Assembly (NCBI GenBank): GCA_903910705.1
Contig: CAIWAN010000061.1
Location: 1-43,996, forward strand
DNA length: 43,996 bases
Reading direction: 5' to 3'
Origin: an uncultured Candidatus Marinamargulisbacteria bacterium
Lineage (GTDB): Bacteria > Margulisbacteria > Riflemargulisbacteria > GWF2-35-9
In this document: positions 24,518-33,012 of the stretch, piece by piece
How the letters are laid out: the number at the start of each line of letters is the position of its first letter
Numbering within the stretch: position 1 is the first letter of the stretch
Translations under genes and position numbers: made by a program
Notes under the pieces: generated by a model
Seen by the model: the letters and a program-made list of their open reading frames with translations, nothing else
Database searches by the model: none
Told to the model about the DNA's origin: nothing

Positions 24518-24783
24518 TTATTTCGAGTTTTTTGCAGTCCGATATTAAACCGCTCGTGGCCAGATTGATCTACGATCCCAACGAAACGAACACCATCCAT
24601 TTGATCGTCGATCGACTCACCACTCTTGGCGAGCAGATTCAGACGCGGATCGTCGAGGGAACCTTTAAAGTAGACGATTTTCAACGGTATAATGCATGGC
24701 TGAGCACCTTTCTGGCGCGACTAAAAACGAGCGATTACGTTAGGATATTGCAAGGGCTGCATAACAAGGACCTTCCAAAATGA
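24511..24783 (+). CDS. Small helical protein in the fliT position
   Basis: I do not recognise this 90-residue protein. It overlaps fliS by 7 nt and the maf gene by 4 nt (ATGA), so it is translationally coupled on both sides. It appears mainly helical (VDRLTTLGEQIQTRIVEGTF, YNAWLSTFLARL) with no signal peptide. In many operons the gene after fliS is fliT, a small helical FliD chaperone. Position and size fit, but I see no firm FliT motif. Confidence 0.65.
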   Translation: MLVISSFLQSDIKPLVARLIYDPNETNTIHLIVDRLTTLGEQIQTRIVEGTFKVDDFQRYNAWLSTFLARLKTSDYVRILQGLHNKDLPK

Positions 24784-26663
24784 ACGCTATCTATAAAAAG
24801 AACATAGCCTGTGCCCAACAATACAAGCCGCAAATCGTCGATTTAATGAAGAACGCATCGCTTATCACGACGTTTGAGTTTGATCTGGCCATCATGCCCA
24901 CCAAGCAGCCGGTTGAACAAGCGAATTATATCCTTGAGCAGGAGTACCTTCAAAAAAAAGAAAGCATCGATCGACATATTTTCGGGCTTGTTTTCTGTCT
25001 CGATTACTTCCTGCTACAAGGTCTTTTTCGCCGATATACTTGGTATACGAGGCTTTTTGTTATTTTCCCAAGCGCGGATTTTTTCTTTACACTCCTTCAT
25101 CGACATGATTTTACTGTGCTGATCAAAGACCCCAAATTTATGCCCTTAGCGTTTAATGATCTATCCCTGATCGAGGCGAGCCTTAAACATAACTTGAACC
25201 AATTCGACTTTTATACGACAGGCCTTCAATTCTTTGAATATCAGCCGTTTCGAGCCCTATTTCCCGAGACGGTGGAGGTTGTGAGTAAATATGCCAAAGA
25301 TGTCACGTTATTGAGTGCGGCCAATGTTAACACGCTCCTCATCTATGGATATGGCATCATGGTCAATAATGTTCGGAACTTGAATCATTTTCTGCGATAT
25401 CCTGATGTGAGCGTGCTCGATAATGTGTGGGAAGGAAAGCCGATCGTTTGTGTGTCTGCAGGCCCATCGCTGAGCAAGAACATCGCCTTTCTGAAAAAAA
25501 TTCAAAACGACGTTTATATTATCGCCATGACCGCGGTGCTTCGACCGTTACTCGCCGCGGGGATCAAACCTGACATGATCACCATGGTGGACATGAGTGA
25601 ACAGGTCATGCGCTACCTTGAGGGGATCGATACCTCGGATATGTACTCGGTCATTGAACTCGGTTGCTTTCACGAGATCGTAGATAAATATCCCGCGAAG
25701 TACATTTTCTCGATGTCTGCGATACGAACCAGTCAGTTCATGAACGATCTGGTCGGCAAGTTAAATATGAATATTAATGAAAAGTTTATTCTACCGGGAT
25801 CATTAACGGTCGCGACCCTTTCAATTCTCCTTGCGAAGGTGATGGGGGCGAGCAAGATCATCTTGTTGGGGCATGACCTCGCCTATTCAGATAAAACACA
25901 TGTGAAAGGCAGCCGATTCTCCCATCCGACCAAAATTATTGAGGTCAATGGGCGAAGAACGTTTGAAAACAAACTTTATGATGGAGAGGTGTTGGAGTAT
26001 TCAGAACTGGTTCCCGTCAAAGGGTTCTGGGGGGATCAAGTGGATTCAACGTATTCGTTTATTACCTTTCGAGAGTATATCGAAAAGGTGATCAAAACCT
26101 TCGGAATGGACGTCGTCAACGCGACCGAGGGGGGTAGCTATATCGAGGGTACGGAACATATCACCCTTAAAGAGGCCTATCAACGCTATATCAAGCCCCA
26201 TATTGCAACAACAAAAGCGTTACAGATCCCCTCTCTCCGACAAGATTACAACTATCACGAATTGCCGGATGTCATCACCCATGTCGAAGACATGATTGCC
26301 CTTTACGAATCCATGAATGCTCAAGCCGTTGACATGATGGCTTTAGTCGAGCAGAACCAAAACGAAACAACGACCCCCGAGCAAGCCAAAGCGTACGACC
26401 AGCTCATCACAGAATTTGTTTCAAAATATGAAGAGGATATGAATAAGATCGGTCAGATCGGTCATCCAGGTCAATTTCTTTTTCGTCATATCATCAATTC
26501 CAACACATCAAAGCATTCGGATGTGGACACGTATGCTGATGCAAGGAATAAGCTGGTGTTAATGTCGAGTACCGTGCTTGAATGTACGGGCGTTTTTACG
26601 GACGAACTGAAAGGCTTAGTGACAAAACTTAAGGATCTATATGATGAGCTTGGCCAGAACTAA
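24780..26663 (+). CDS. maf: Motility accessory factor (Maf), DUF115 glycosyltransferase
   Basis: Maf proteins transfer nonulosonic acids (pseudaminic or legionaminic) from CMP-sugars onto serine and threonine of flagellin in the cytoplasm. The 627-residue product has the DUF115 (MptE-like) core: GKPIVCVSAGPSLSKNIAFL (about 219-238), then IIAMTAVLRPLLAAGIKPD and MITMVDMSEQ. LLGHDLAYSDKTHVKG (about 360-375) follows. The family's usual length is 600-700. It sits directly after the filament genes and just before the nonulosonate pathway, which names both acceptor and donor. It overlaps legB by 23 nt. Confidence 0.9.
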   Translation: MNAIYKKNIACAQQYKPQIVDLMKNASLITTFEFDLAIMPTKQPVEQANYILEQEYLQKKESIDRHIFGLVFCLDYFLLQGLFRRYTWYTRLFVIFPSADFFFTLLHRHDFTVLIKDPKFMPLAFNDLSLIEASLKHNLNQFDFYTTGLQFFEYQPFRALFPETVEVVSKYAKDVTLLSAANVNTLLIYGYGIMVNNVRNLNHFLRYPDVSVLDNVWEGKPIVCVSAGPSLSKNIAFLKKIQNDVYIIAMTAVLRPLLAAGIKPDMITMVDMSEQVMRYLEGIDTSDMYSVIELGCFHEIVDKYPAKYIFSMSAIRTSQFMNDLVGKLNMNINEKFILPGSLTVATLSILLAKVMGASKIILLGHDLAYSDKTHVKGSRFSHPTKIIEVNGRRTFENKLYDGEVLEYSELVPVKGFWGDQVDSTYSFITFREYIEKVIKTFGMDVVNATEGGSYIEGTEHITLKEAYQRYIKPHIATTKALQIPSLRQDYNYHELPDVITHVEDMIALYESMNAQAVDMMALVEQNQNETTTPEQAKAYDQLITEFVSKYEEDMNKIGQIGHPGQFLFRHIINSNTSKHSDVDTYADARNKLVLMSSTVLECTGVFTDELKGLVTKLKDLYDELGQN

Positions 26664-27642
26664 GGTCTGTGTTACCGGTGCCTGTGGCTTTATTGGAAGC
26701 CATTTGGTCGAGCGTTTGGTTGCCGAAGGGGCGCAGGTTCGAGCGTTTGTGTATTACAATTCCTTTAATCGATGGGGTTGGCTTGATCGACTGCCCTCCG
26801 AGGTGCTTTCAAAGATCGAGGTAATGACCGGAGATATCCGTGACCCCCACGGTGTGCGCGAAGCCCTAAAGGGCGTCGATATCGTTTTTCATCTGGCGGC
26901 GTTGATCGCTATTCCGTTCAGTTATCATTCTCCCGATAGTTATGTCGATACCAATGTCAAAGGAACCCTCAATGTTTTACAAGCCGCTCGAGATCTAGGG
27001 ACAAAACGAGTCCTTGTGACCTCGACGTCAGAGGTTTATGGTACGGCGCAATTCGTTCCCATTGACGAGACACATCCCCGCCAAGGCCAATCTCCCTATT
27101 CAGCGACCAAGATCGGTGCGGATGCGATGGCCGACGCGTTCTATCGGAGTTTTGGGTTGCCGATAACCATCGTTCGTCCCTTTAATACCTATGGCCCCCG
27201 TCAGTCGGCAAGGGCCATCATCCCGACGATTATCACCCAACTCCTAGAGGGCAGGACCGAGATCAAATTGGGGGCGCTTCATCCCACACGCGACCTCGTT
27301 TATGTTAGCGATACCGTGAGTGGATTTATCGATATGGCCACGTCCGAAAAGACGATCGGCACCGACATCAATATTGCAACACAAAGTGAGATCTCGATGG
27401 GTGATCTGGCTCAAAAGCTGATCGATAAGATCAATCCCAACGCGACGATCCTGTCGGATGATATCCGTTTGCGCCCCAAAAAGAGCGAGGTGGAGCGTTT
27501 GTTCGGCAGCCATACAAAACTTAAAGCCTTAACCGCATGGGAACAACACGTTGATCTCGACAAAGGGCTAGATTTAACCATTGATTGGTTTCGGGATAAA
27601 GACAATTTAGCCCAGTATAAAACGCATATTTACAATGTATAA
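26641..27642 (+). CDS. legB: NAD-dependent sugar 4,6-dehydratase, LegB-type
   Basis: This SDR-family nucleotide-sugar dehydratase is the predicted first step toward the 2,4-diacetamido-trideoxyhexose precursor. The 333-residue protein has the Rossmann motif VTGACGFIGSHL near the N-terminus. The catalytic STSEVYG and YSATK (Y-x3-K, about residues 151-155) and RPFNTYGPRQS are typical of extended SDRs. Context argues for LegB (retaining, legionaminic route) over PseB: the hydrolysing epimerase-type gene downstream belongs to the Leg/Neu route. In Campylobacter, LegB uses a GDP-sugar, consistent with the PtmE-like gene in this operon. Substrate is inferred. Confidence 0.8.
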   Translation: MMSLARTKVCVTGACGFIGSHLVERLVAEGAQVRAFVYYNSFNRWGWLDRLPSEVLSKIEVMTGDIRDPHGVREALKGVDIVFHLAALIAIPFSYHSPDSYVDTNVKGTLNVLQAARDLGTKRVLVTSTSEVYGTAQFVPIDETHPRQGQSPYSATKIGADAMADAFYRSFGLPITIVRPFNTYGPRQSARAIIPTIITQLLEGRTEIKLGALHPTRDLVYVSDTVSGFIDMATSEKTIGTDINIATQSEISMGDLAQKLIDKINPNATILSDDIRLRPKKSEVERLFGSHTKLKALTAWEQHVDLDKGLDLTIDWFRDKDNLAQYKTHIYNV

Positions 27643-28777
27643 GACCATTACGGACTTTATAAAGCACACCTACAACACCCCGCCGCCGATCAACCTCCAT
27701 GAGCCTCGTTTTATCGGAAACGAGAAGAAATATCTCGCTGAATGTATTGATTCCACCTTTGTTTCCTATGTCGGGGCTTTTGTAACCTCCTTTGAGGATA
27801 GCGTTAAGGCCTTTACCGGTTCAAAATATGCCGTGGCCATGACCAATGGCACACTTGCTTTGCATCTGGCGTTAAGGGTGTGTGGCGTTTTGCCCGAGGA
27901 TGAAGTGATCACCCAAGCCCTGACATTTGTCGCTACGGCGAATGCGATATCGTATATCGGGGCTCACCCGATCTTTTTGGATAGCGATCTCGACACATTG
28001 GGACTGTCCCCCGAGAAATTGCTCACCTTTTTAAAGAACGAGACCCAAAAAAAAGAAGATGGCAATACGTATAACAAAAAAACAGGGCGACGGATCTCGG
28101 CGTGTGTTCCCGTTCATGTTTTCGGACATCCCGCACGCATAGCCGATATCGTTAGGATCTGTGCTGATTACAACCTCGTCGTTGTCGAGGATGCGGCCGA
28201 GTCACTGGGCAGTTTTTACCAATCTCAGCACACCGGTACGTTCGGGTTAGCGAGCGTGCTGAGCTTTAATGGCAATAAAACCATCACAACGGGGGGCGGG
28301 GGGATGTTGCTGACAAATGATGAAATGATCGCCACGTCCGCCAAGCATTTATCGACAACGGCGAAGATCCCTCATCCGTGGGCCTTTGAACATGATGAGA
28401 TCGGTTATAATTATCGAATGCCCAATCTAAATGCCGCCGTGGGATGCGCTCAAATGGAGACGCTTGATCTGTTCCTATCCAAGAAACGCGAACAGGCCGA
28501 ACGCTACGCGACGTTCTTTGCCCAGATCGGGGTCGATTTTATTGTCGAACCGAAGGATAGCCGCTCGAATTACTGGCTAAACACCATCATGCTTAACGAT
28601 CGGACCGAGCGAGATGCCTTTCTAGCGTACAGCCATAGTCAGGGCGTGATGACACGTCCCGTATGGCGGCTTATGTCGCAACTCCCGATGTACAAAGACG
28701 CCCTCTGTGGCGATCTAGAGCAAGCCGAACATCTCGAAGCGAGACTGGTCAATCTTCCGAGCAGTGTAAGGGTATAG
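27635..28777 (+). CDS. legC: PLP-dependent sugar aminotransferase, LegC-type
   Basis: This is a DegT/DnrJ/EryC1-family aminotransferase of 380 residues, predicted to aminate C4 of the 4-keto sugar made by LegB. Family marks are SKYAVAMTNGTLALHLALR and EVITQALTFVATANAI. VEDAAESLGSFY holds the PLP-contacting Asp. SFNGNKTITTGGGGML holds the Schiff-base lysine at about residue 214. EIGYNYRMPNLNAAVGCAQ is the usual active-site region. The ATG overlaps legB by 8 nt. The LegC subfamily is assigned from context. Confidence 0.82.
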   Translation: MYKTITDFIKHTYNTPPPINLHEPRFIGNEKKYLAECIDSTFVSYVGAFVTSFEDSVKAFTGSKYAVAMTNGTLALHLALRVCGVLPEDEVITQALTFVATANAISYIGAHPIFLDSDLDTLGLSPEKLLTFLKNETQKKEDGNTYNKKTGRRISACVPVHVFGHPARIADIVRICADYNLVVVEDAAESLGSFYQSQHTGTFGLASVLSFNGNKTITTGGGGMLLTNDEMIATSAKHLSTTAKIPHPWAFEHDEIGYNYRMPNLNAAVGCAQMETLDLFLSKKREQAERYATFFAQIGVDFIVEPKDSRSNYWLNTIMLNDRTERDAFLAYSHSQGVMTRPVWRLMSQLPMYKDALCGDLEQAEHLEARLVNLPSSVRV

Positions 28778-28778
28778 G

Positions 28779-29369
28779 ATGAGAACAAATCTATTATTGA
28801 TCGGAGCAGGGGGGCATTGCCGTTCGGTCATTGATGTTATCGAGAGTTCCCAGCAATACCACATCGTGGGGATACTCGATGTTCCAGAAAAGGTCGGGCA
28901 GGTCGTCTTGGGCTATGATGTGATCGGAACCAATCAAGACATGCCAACGCTGATCAAACAAACCCCTAACGTGGTGATCACGGTGGGACAAATTCACTCT
29001 CCCGCGGTTCGGATCAAACTCTACGATTTAGCAAAAGAGTGCGGCGCGGCATTCCCTGTCATCCTTTCACCTCACGCGTATGTTTCCCGTCACGCGTCGA
29101 TCGACGAAGGCACGGTTGTGATGCATCATGCGATGGTTAATGCGGGCGCGGTCGTGGGTAAAAATTGTATTCTCAATACACGAGCGTGCCTTGAACATGA
29201 TTCGGTCATCGGGGATCATTGCCATCTCTCTACCGGCGTGATCGTTAACGGCGGGGTCACGGTCGGAGCGAGGACCTTTATCGGCAGTGGCAGTGTGACA
29301 AAAGAAGGGATCACCCTTCCATCAGATTCGTTTATCAAGGCGCAAAGCCTCGTTCGAGGCCCAATATGA
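28779..29369 (+). CDS. legH: Sugar O/N-acetyltransferase, NeuD/PglD/LegH-type
   Basis: This 196-residue acetyltransferase is predicted to acetylate the C4 amino group made by LegC. The N-terminal part is a Rossmann-like PglD_N domain (LLIGAGGHCRSVIDVIE). The C-terminal part is a left-handed beta-helix of hexapeptide repeats (ASIDEGTVVMHHAMVNAGAV, then CLEHDSVIGDHCHLSTGV). The His in LEHDSVIGDH fits the catalytic base. It is 1 nt after legC and overlaps the next gene by 4 nt. NeuD proteins of sialic-acid clusters look alike. Confidence 0.8.
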   Translation: MRTNLLLIGAGGHCRSVIDVIESSQQYHIVGILDVPEKVGQVVLGYDVIGTNQDMPTLIKQTPNVVITVGQIHSPAVRIKLYDLAKECGAAFPVILSPHAYVSRHASIDEGTVVMHHAMVNAGAVVGKNCILNTRACLEHDSVIGDHCHLSTGVIVNGGVTVGARTFIGSGSVTKEGITLPSDSFIKAQSLVRGPI

Positions 29370-30376
29370 CGCCCGTTCCATCGGTCTTCATTATTGCCGA
29401 GGCAGGGGTGAACCATAACGGGGATCTGGTGCTCGCAAAACGGTTGGTGGAGGCTGCTAAGCGTGCAGGGGCCGATGCGGTCAAGTTCCAAACCTTTCAA
29501 GCCGATCAATTGGTGACCCCCAAAGCAAGTAAAGCCAACTATCAGATCGAAAATACGTCACAGGGTTCTCAATACGAGATGCTAAAAAAACTAGAACTGG
29601 ATGGTGTCGCGCATCAGGCCTTGATAGAGCATTGCCGTCTTTTGGACATTCAATTCTTGTCTGCGCCGTTTGATATTCCGTCCATTGCCTTGTTGGATCG
29701 ATTGAAGGTGTCGATGTATAAAATCCCCTCAGGTGAGATCACGGATCTGCCCTATTTAAGGGCCATGGCGAGCTACCAAAAAAATATCATCCTATCCACG
29801 GGCATGTCCACGCTCTTCGAGGTCAAAAGCGCGCTTGAGGCATTAATAAAAGCGGGACAACCCGAAGAAAAAATATCGTTACTGCATTGTACGACCGAGT
29901 ACCCCGCCCCGTTTGAAGAGGTGAATCTACGCGCGATGCTCACCCTCAAGCAGGCGTTCGGCTTGCCCGTAGGCTACTCGGATCATACACGGGGGGTAGC
30001 CATATCGATCGCGGCCGTTGCGCTCGGGGCGTCCATTATCGAAAAACATTTAACACTGGATAAAACCATGGAAGGCCCCGATCACAAAGCATCCCTTGAT
30101 CCTCAAGAATTTGCCGAGATGGTTCAGGCCATTCGCCATGTCGAGCAGTCATTGGGTGATGGGCAAAAAGTTCCCTCGGCCTCTGAAATGAAGAACCTCC
30201 TGATCGCTAGAAAAAGTCTGGTCGCGTCTCGACCCATTGAAGTGGGTGAGGTCTTTTCCGAAGACAATATCACAGCAAAGCGCTCAGGGGCCGGACTAAG
30301 CCCGATGAGGTGGGATGACCTTATGGGGTCTCGGTCAACGCGCACGTATCGTATCGATGAGGCTATCATTCTATGA
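29366..30376 (+). CDS. legI: N-acetylneuraminate/legionaminate synthase
   Basis: This enzyme condenses phosphoenolpyruvate with a 6-deoxy-diacetamido hexose or N-acetylmannosamine to form a nonulosonic acid. The 336-residue NeuB-family protein has the TIM-barrel start IIAEAGVNHNGDLVLAKRLV and ADAVKFQTFQADQLVTP. MYKIPSGEITDLPYL, the LLHCTTEYPAP motif and GYSDHTRGV follow. A C-terminal SAF (antifreeze-like) domain starts near residue 275 (LLIARKSLVASRPIEVGEVF). Family membership is certain. Legionaminic rather than sialic product is inferred from legB and legC. Confidence 0.88.
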   Translation: MTPVPSVFIIAEAGVNHNGDLVLAKRLVEAAKRAGADAVKFQTFQADQLVTPKASKANYQIENTSQGSQYEMLKKLELDGVAHQALIEHCRLLDIQFLSAPFDIPSIALLDRLKVSMYKIPSGEITDLPYLRAMASYQKNIILSTGMSTLFEVKSALEALIKAGQPEEKISLLHCTTEYPAPFEEVNLRAMLTLKQAFGLPVGYSDHTRGVAISIAAVALGASIIEKHLTLDKTMEGPDHKASLDPQEFAEMVQAIRHVEQSLGDGQKVPSASEMKNLLIARKSLVASRPIEVGEVFSEDNITAKRSGAGLSPMRWDDLMGSRSTRTYRIDEAIIL

Positions 30377-31521
30377 AGATCTGCGTATTCACTGGGACAC
30401 GGGCTGAATATGGTTTGCTGATGCACCTGATGAAAGAGATCCAGTCCGACCCATCCTTGACCCTTCAACTTTTAGTCAGTGGAACTCATTTATCCGCTGA
30501 GTTTGGTTCAACCTACCAAGAGATCGAAAAAGAGGGCTTTACCCTTGATAAAAAAGTAGAGATCCCCCTACAGGACGATTCGCCACAAGGCGTGATAAAC
30601 GCCATGGGGAGTGGGTTGATCGGGTATGGTGACGCGCTGTCACAATTGAGTCCCGATATCGTTGTTGTTTTAGGCGATCGATATGAGGCGTTTGCCTTTG
30701 CGGTGGCGGCGATGGTTCTTTGCATCCCGATCGCGCACTTGCATGGGGGCGAGGCCACCTATGGCGCTATGGATGAGGCGATGCGGCATTCGATCACCAA
30801 AATGAGCCATCTGCATTTTACGGCGACCGAGTCTTATCGTCAGCGCGTCATTCAATTAGGCGAAGATCCAACGCGCGTGTTTAATGTGGGGGCGATCGGC
30901 TTAGATAATATCAACAATATGGCCTTACTATCACGCGAACAGCTTGAGCAAGACCTTAACCTCAAATGGGCTACACGTAATCTCTTGGTGACGTTCCATC
31001 CGGTAACACTTGAACGCGATCATTCTGTCGAACCCTTTAATAACCTCTTGTCCGTGCTGAACGATCTAGAAAACACGCAGATCATCTTTACAAAAGCGAA
31101 TGCCGATGCAGAGGGTCGACGTATTAATATGATGATTGACGACTATGTGGCCAAGAACCCTCAAAAGGCTCTTGCTTTTACCTCGTTGGGGTCATTACGA
31201 TATTTATCCCTGATGCAATATGTTGATGCTGTGGTGGGTAATTCGTCGAGTGGGCTTATCGAGACCCCCTCGTTCAAACGGGGTACGATCAATATTGGCG
31301 ATCGACAAGCGGGTCGGATCAAAGCCGCCAGTGTGATCGATTGTGAGCCAACAGTGGCGAGTATCAAACAGGCGTTTGATCAATTGTTTTCGGCGGACTT
31401 CCAAGCCTCCCTGACGGGTGTCGAGAATCCTTATGGCAACGGGGGGACCGCACCAAAGATAAAACACATCCTCAAAACCTATCCGTTGGTTAATATCCTG
31501 AAAAAGAGATTTTATGTTTAA
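30373..31521 (+). CDS. legG: Nucleotide-sugar 2-epimerase (hydrolysing), NeuC/LegG-type
   Basis: This enzyme removes the nucleotide and inverts C2, giving the free manno-configured sugar used by the synthase. The 382-residue protein starts with VFTGTRAEYGLLMHLMKEI, the NeuC hallmark. VVLGDRYEAFAFAVAAM, HLHGGEATYGAMDEAMRHSI and VGNSSSGLIETPSFKRGTIN with IGDRQAGR follow. Such an epimerase belongs to the legionaminic and sialic routes. The pseudaminic route would instead need a PseG-type hydrolase, which is absent here. It overlaps the neighbours on both sides. Confidence 0.87.
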   Translation: MKICVFTGTRAEYGLLMHLMKEIQSDPSLTLQLLVSGTHLSAEFGSTYQEIEKEGFTLDKKVEIPLQDDSPQGVINAMGSGLIGYGDALSQLSPDIVVVLGDRYEAFAFAVAAMVLCIPIAHLHGGEATYGAMDEAMRHSITKMSHLHFTATESYRQRVIQLGEDPTRVFNVGAIGLDNINNMALLSREQLEQDLNLKWATRNLLVTFHPVTLERDHSVEPFNNLLSVLNDLENTQIIFTKANADAEGRRINMMIDDYVAKNPQKALAFTSLGSLRYLSLMQYVDAVVGNSSSGLIETPSFKRGTINIGDRQAGRIKAASVIDCEPTVASIKQAFDQLFSADFQASLTGVENPYGNGGTAPKIKHILKTYPLVNILKKRFYV

Positions 31522-32365
31522 GCGTATTATTCCTCGACTCGATATTAAGGGGCCAAACCTCGTCAAAGGGATTCATCTTGAAGGGCTGAGGGTGTTGGGT
31601 AAACCCGAGCAGTTCGCAAAATATTATTATGAGCAGGGTGCGGATGAACTCATGTTCATCGACTGTGTCGCCAGCCTCTATGAGCGCAATAGCCTAATGG
31701 ATATTATCCGTAAAACCGCCAAAGAGATCTTTATCCCTTTAACCGTAGGGGGTGGGATCAGAACGCTAGAGGATATAAAAAATATTTTACGAGCGGGAGC
31801 CGACAAGGTCTCCCTCAATACGGCGGCGATACGCAATCCCGAACTGATCCGAGAGGCATCGAATCGATTCGGTTCCTCGACGGTTGTTGTGACGATCGAG
31901 GCCATACAACACGCCGATGGGTTGTATTATGCCTATATTGATAATGGCCGAGAGGAAACCGGCAAAGAGGTTGTTGCGTGGGCGAAAGAATGTGAACAAT
32001 TGGGTGCGGGCGAGTTGCTGATTACTTCCGTAGACAAAGAAGGAACCGGCTCTGGGGCGAATATCGATCTGATCAACAAACTGACCGCTGGACTCACGAT
32101 CCCTGTGATCGCTCATGGCGGTATCGGCAACAAAGAACACGTCGCCGAGGTGTTTTCGACGACATCGGTGAGTGCCGTCGCGTTGGCTTCGATCTTGCAC
32201 TATGACGCGGTCGCGAACATCCATTATGAGAAAGCGGATTATTCCCTCGAAGGGAATACCAGTTTCTTAAAACAAGGCGCGAGTTCGGGTCGGTTTAGTC
32301 CTTTTCGTATCAGTGATATCAAGGCTCATTTGGTGCAGCAGCATATCGATTGTAGGGTTGATTGA
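31514..32365 (+). CDS. HisF-like cyclase subunit of a sugar amidination system
   Basis: This is a 283-residue HisF-family TIM barrel. It keeps the Asp11 equivalent (IIPRLDIKGPNLVKG) and the LLITSVDKEGTGSG loop. In place of the canonical VVAIDAK around Asp130 it has VVVTIEAI, so this catalytic Asp is Glu and the following Lys is Ile. The Cys of IIACLD is Arg. With the HisH-like gene and N-acetyl-sugar amidotransferase next to it, it matches the hisF2-hisH2-wbpG set of surface-sugar loci. There HisH/HisF supply ammonia. A role in histidine synthesis is unlikely. Confidence 0.82.
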   Translation: MFKRIIPRLDIKGPNLVKGIHLEGLRVLGKPEQFAKYYYEQGADELMFIDCVASLYERNSLMDIIRKTAKEIFIPLTVGGGIRTLEDIKNILRAGADKVSLNTAAIRNPELIREASNRFGSSTVVVTIEAIQHADGLYYAYIDNGREETGKEVVAWAKECEQLGAGELLITSVDKEGTGSGANIDLINKLTAGLTIPVIAHGGIGNKEHVAEVFSTTSVSAVALASILHYDAVANIHYEKADYSLEGNTSFLKQGASSGRFSPFRISDIKAHLVQQHIDCRVD

Positions 32366-32366
32366 T

Positions 32367-33002
32367 ATGGGGACAAAGAAGATCGTTATCGTTGATTATG
32401 AAATGGGCAATCTCCACAGCGTGGATAATGCCTGCAAATTGCTTGGCTATGAAACAACGATCTCGTCTGATCGGGACACCATCCGCTCCGCTTCAGCATT
32501 GATCTTGCCGGGAGTGGGTGCGTTCGGTCATGCGATGGCCAATCTAGACGCCTTAGGGCTGATCGATCCGATCAAGGACCATATCCAACGGGGCAACCCT
32601 TTTCTAGGGGTTTGCTTAGGGTTTCAGTTGTTGTTCGAAGAAAGTTCAGAATTTGGTGTCCACAAGGGGCTGGCTATTCTTAAAGGAACCGTCGATCGTT
32701 TCCCCGCGTCGAGTCAGGGGCAACCATTAAAGGTTCCCCACATGGGGTGGAATCGACTCCAAATCGTGCAGGATAATCGATTCAGCCAAGGACTCAACCC
32801 GAACGAGTTTATGTACTTTGTTCATTCGTATTACACAAACCCCACCAATCCAAGTATAATATTTTCAAAAACAACCTATGAGGGGTTTGAGTACTGTTCG
32901 TCGGTTTCGCAGGAAAATATATTAGCGGTTCAATTCCATCCCGAGAAGAGTTCAATAAAAGGGCTGAAATTATTAAACAATTGGTTAACATCTATCGAGT
33001 AA
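32367..33002 (+). CDS. HisH-like glutamine amidotransferase
   Basis: This class I glutamine amidotransferase of 211 residues releases ammonia from glutamine. The triad is visible: Cys in FLGVCLGFQLLFEESSE (about residue 82) and His-Glu in AVQFHPEKSS (about 190-192). The start VIVDYEMGNLHSVDNACKLL is a HisH hallmark. I chose ATG at 32367, two bases after the hisF-like stop; the open frame runs back to 32313 but those 18 residues are not family-like. It should pair with the HisF-like barrel and feed the next enzyme. Confidence 0.86.
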   Translation: MGTKKIVIVDYEMGNLHSVDNACKLLGYETTISSDRDTIRSASALILPGVGAFGHAMANLDALGLIDPIKDHIQRGNPFLGVCLGFQLLFEESSEFGVHKGLAILKGTVDRFPASSQGQPLKVPHMGWNRLQIVQDNRFSQGLNPNEFMYFVHSYYTNPTNPSIIFSKTTYEGFEYCSSVSQENILAVQFHPEKSSIKGLKLLNNWLTSIE

Positions 33003-33012
33003 AGGAGTGGTT

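Noticed and set aside
31514-33002. HisF and HisH as histidine biosynthesis genes
   Set aside because: They are embedded in a surface-sugar operon, beside a WbpG/PseA-like enzyme, and the HisF Asp130 equivalent is Glu. No other his genes are present.
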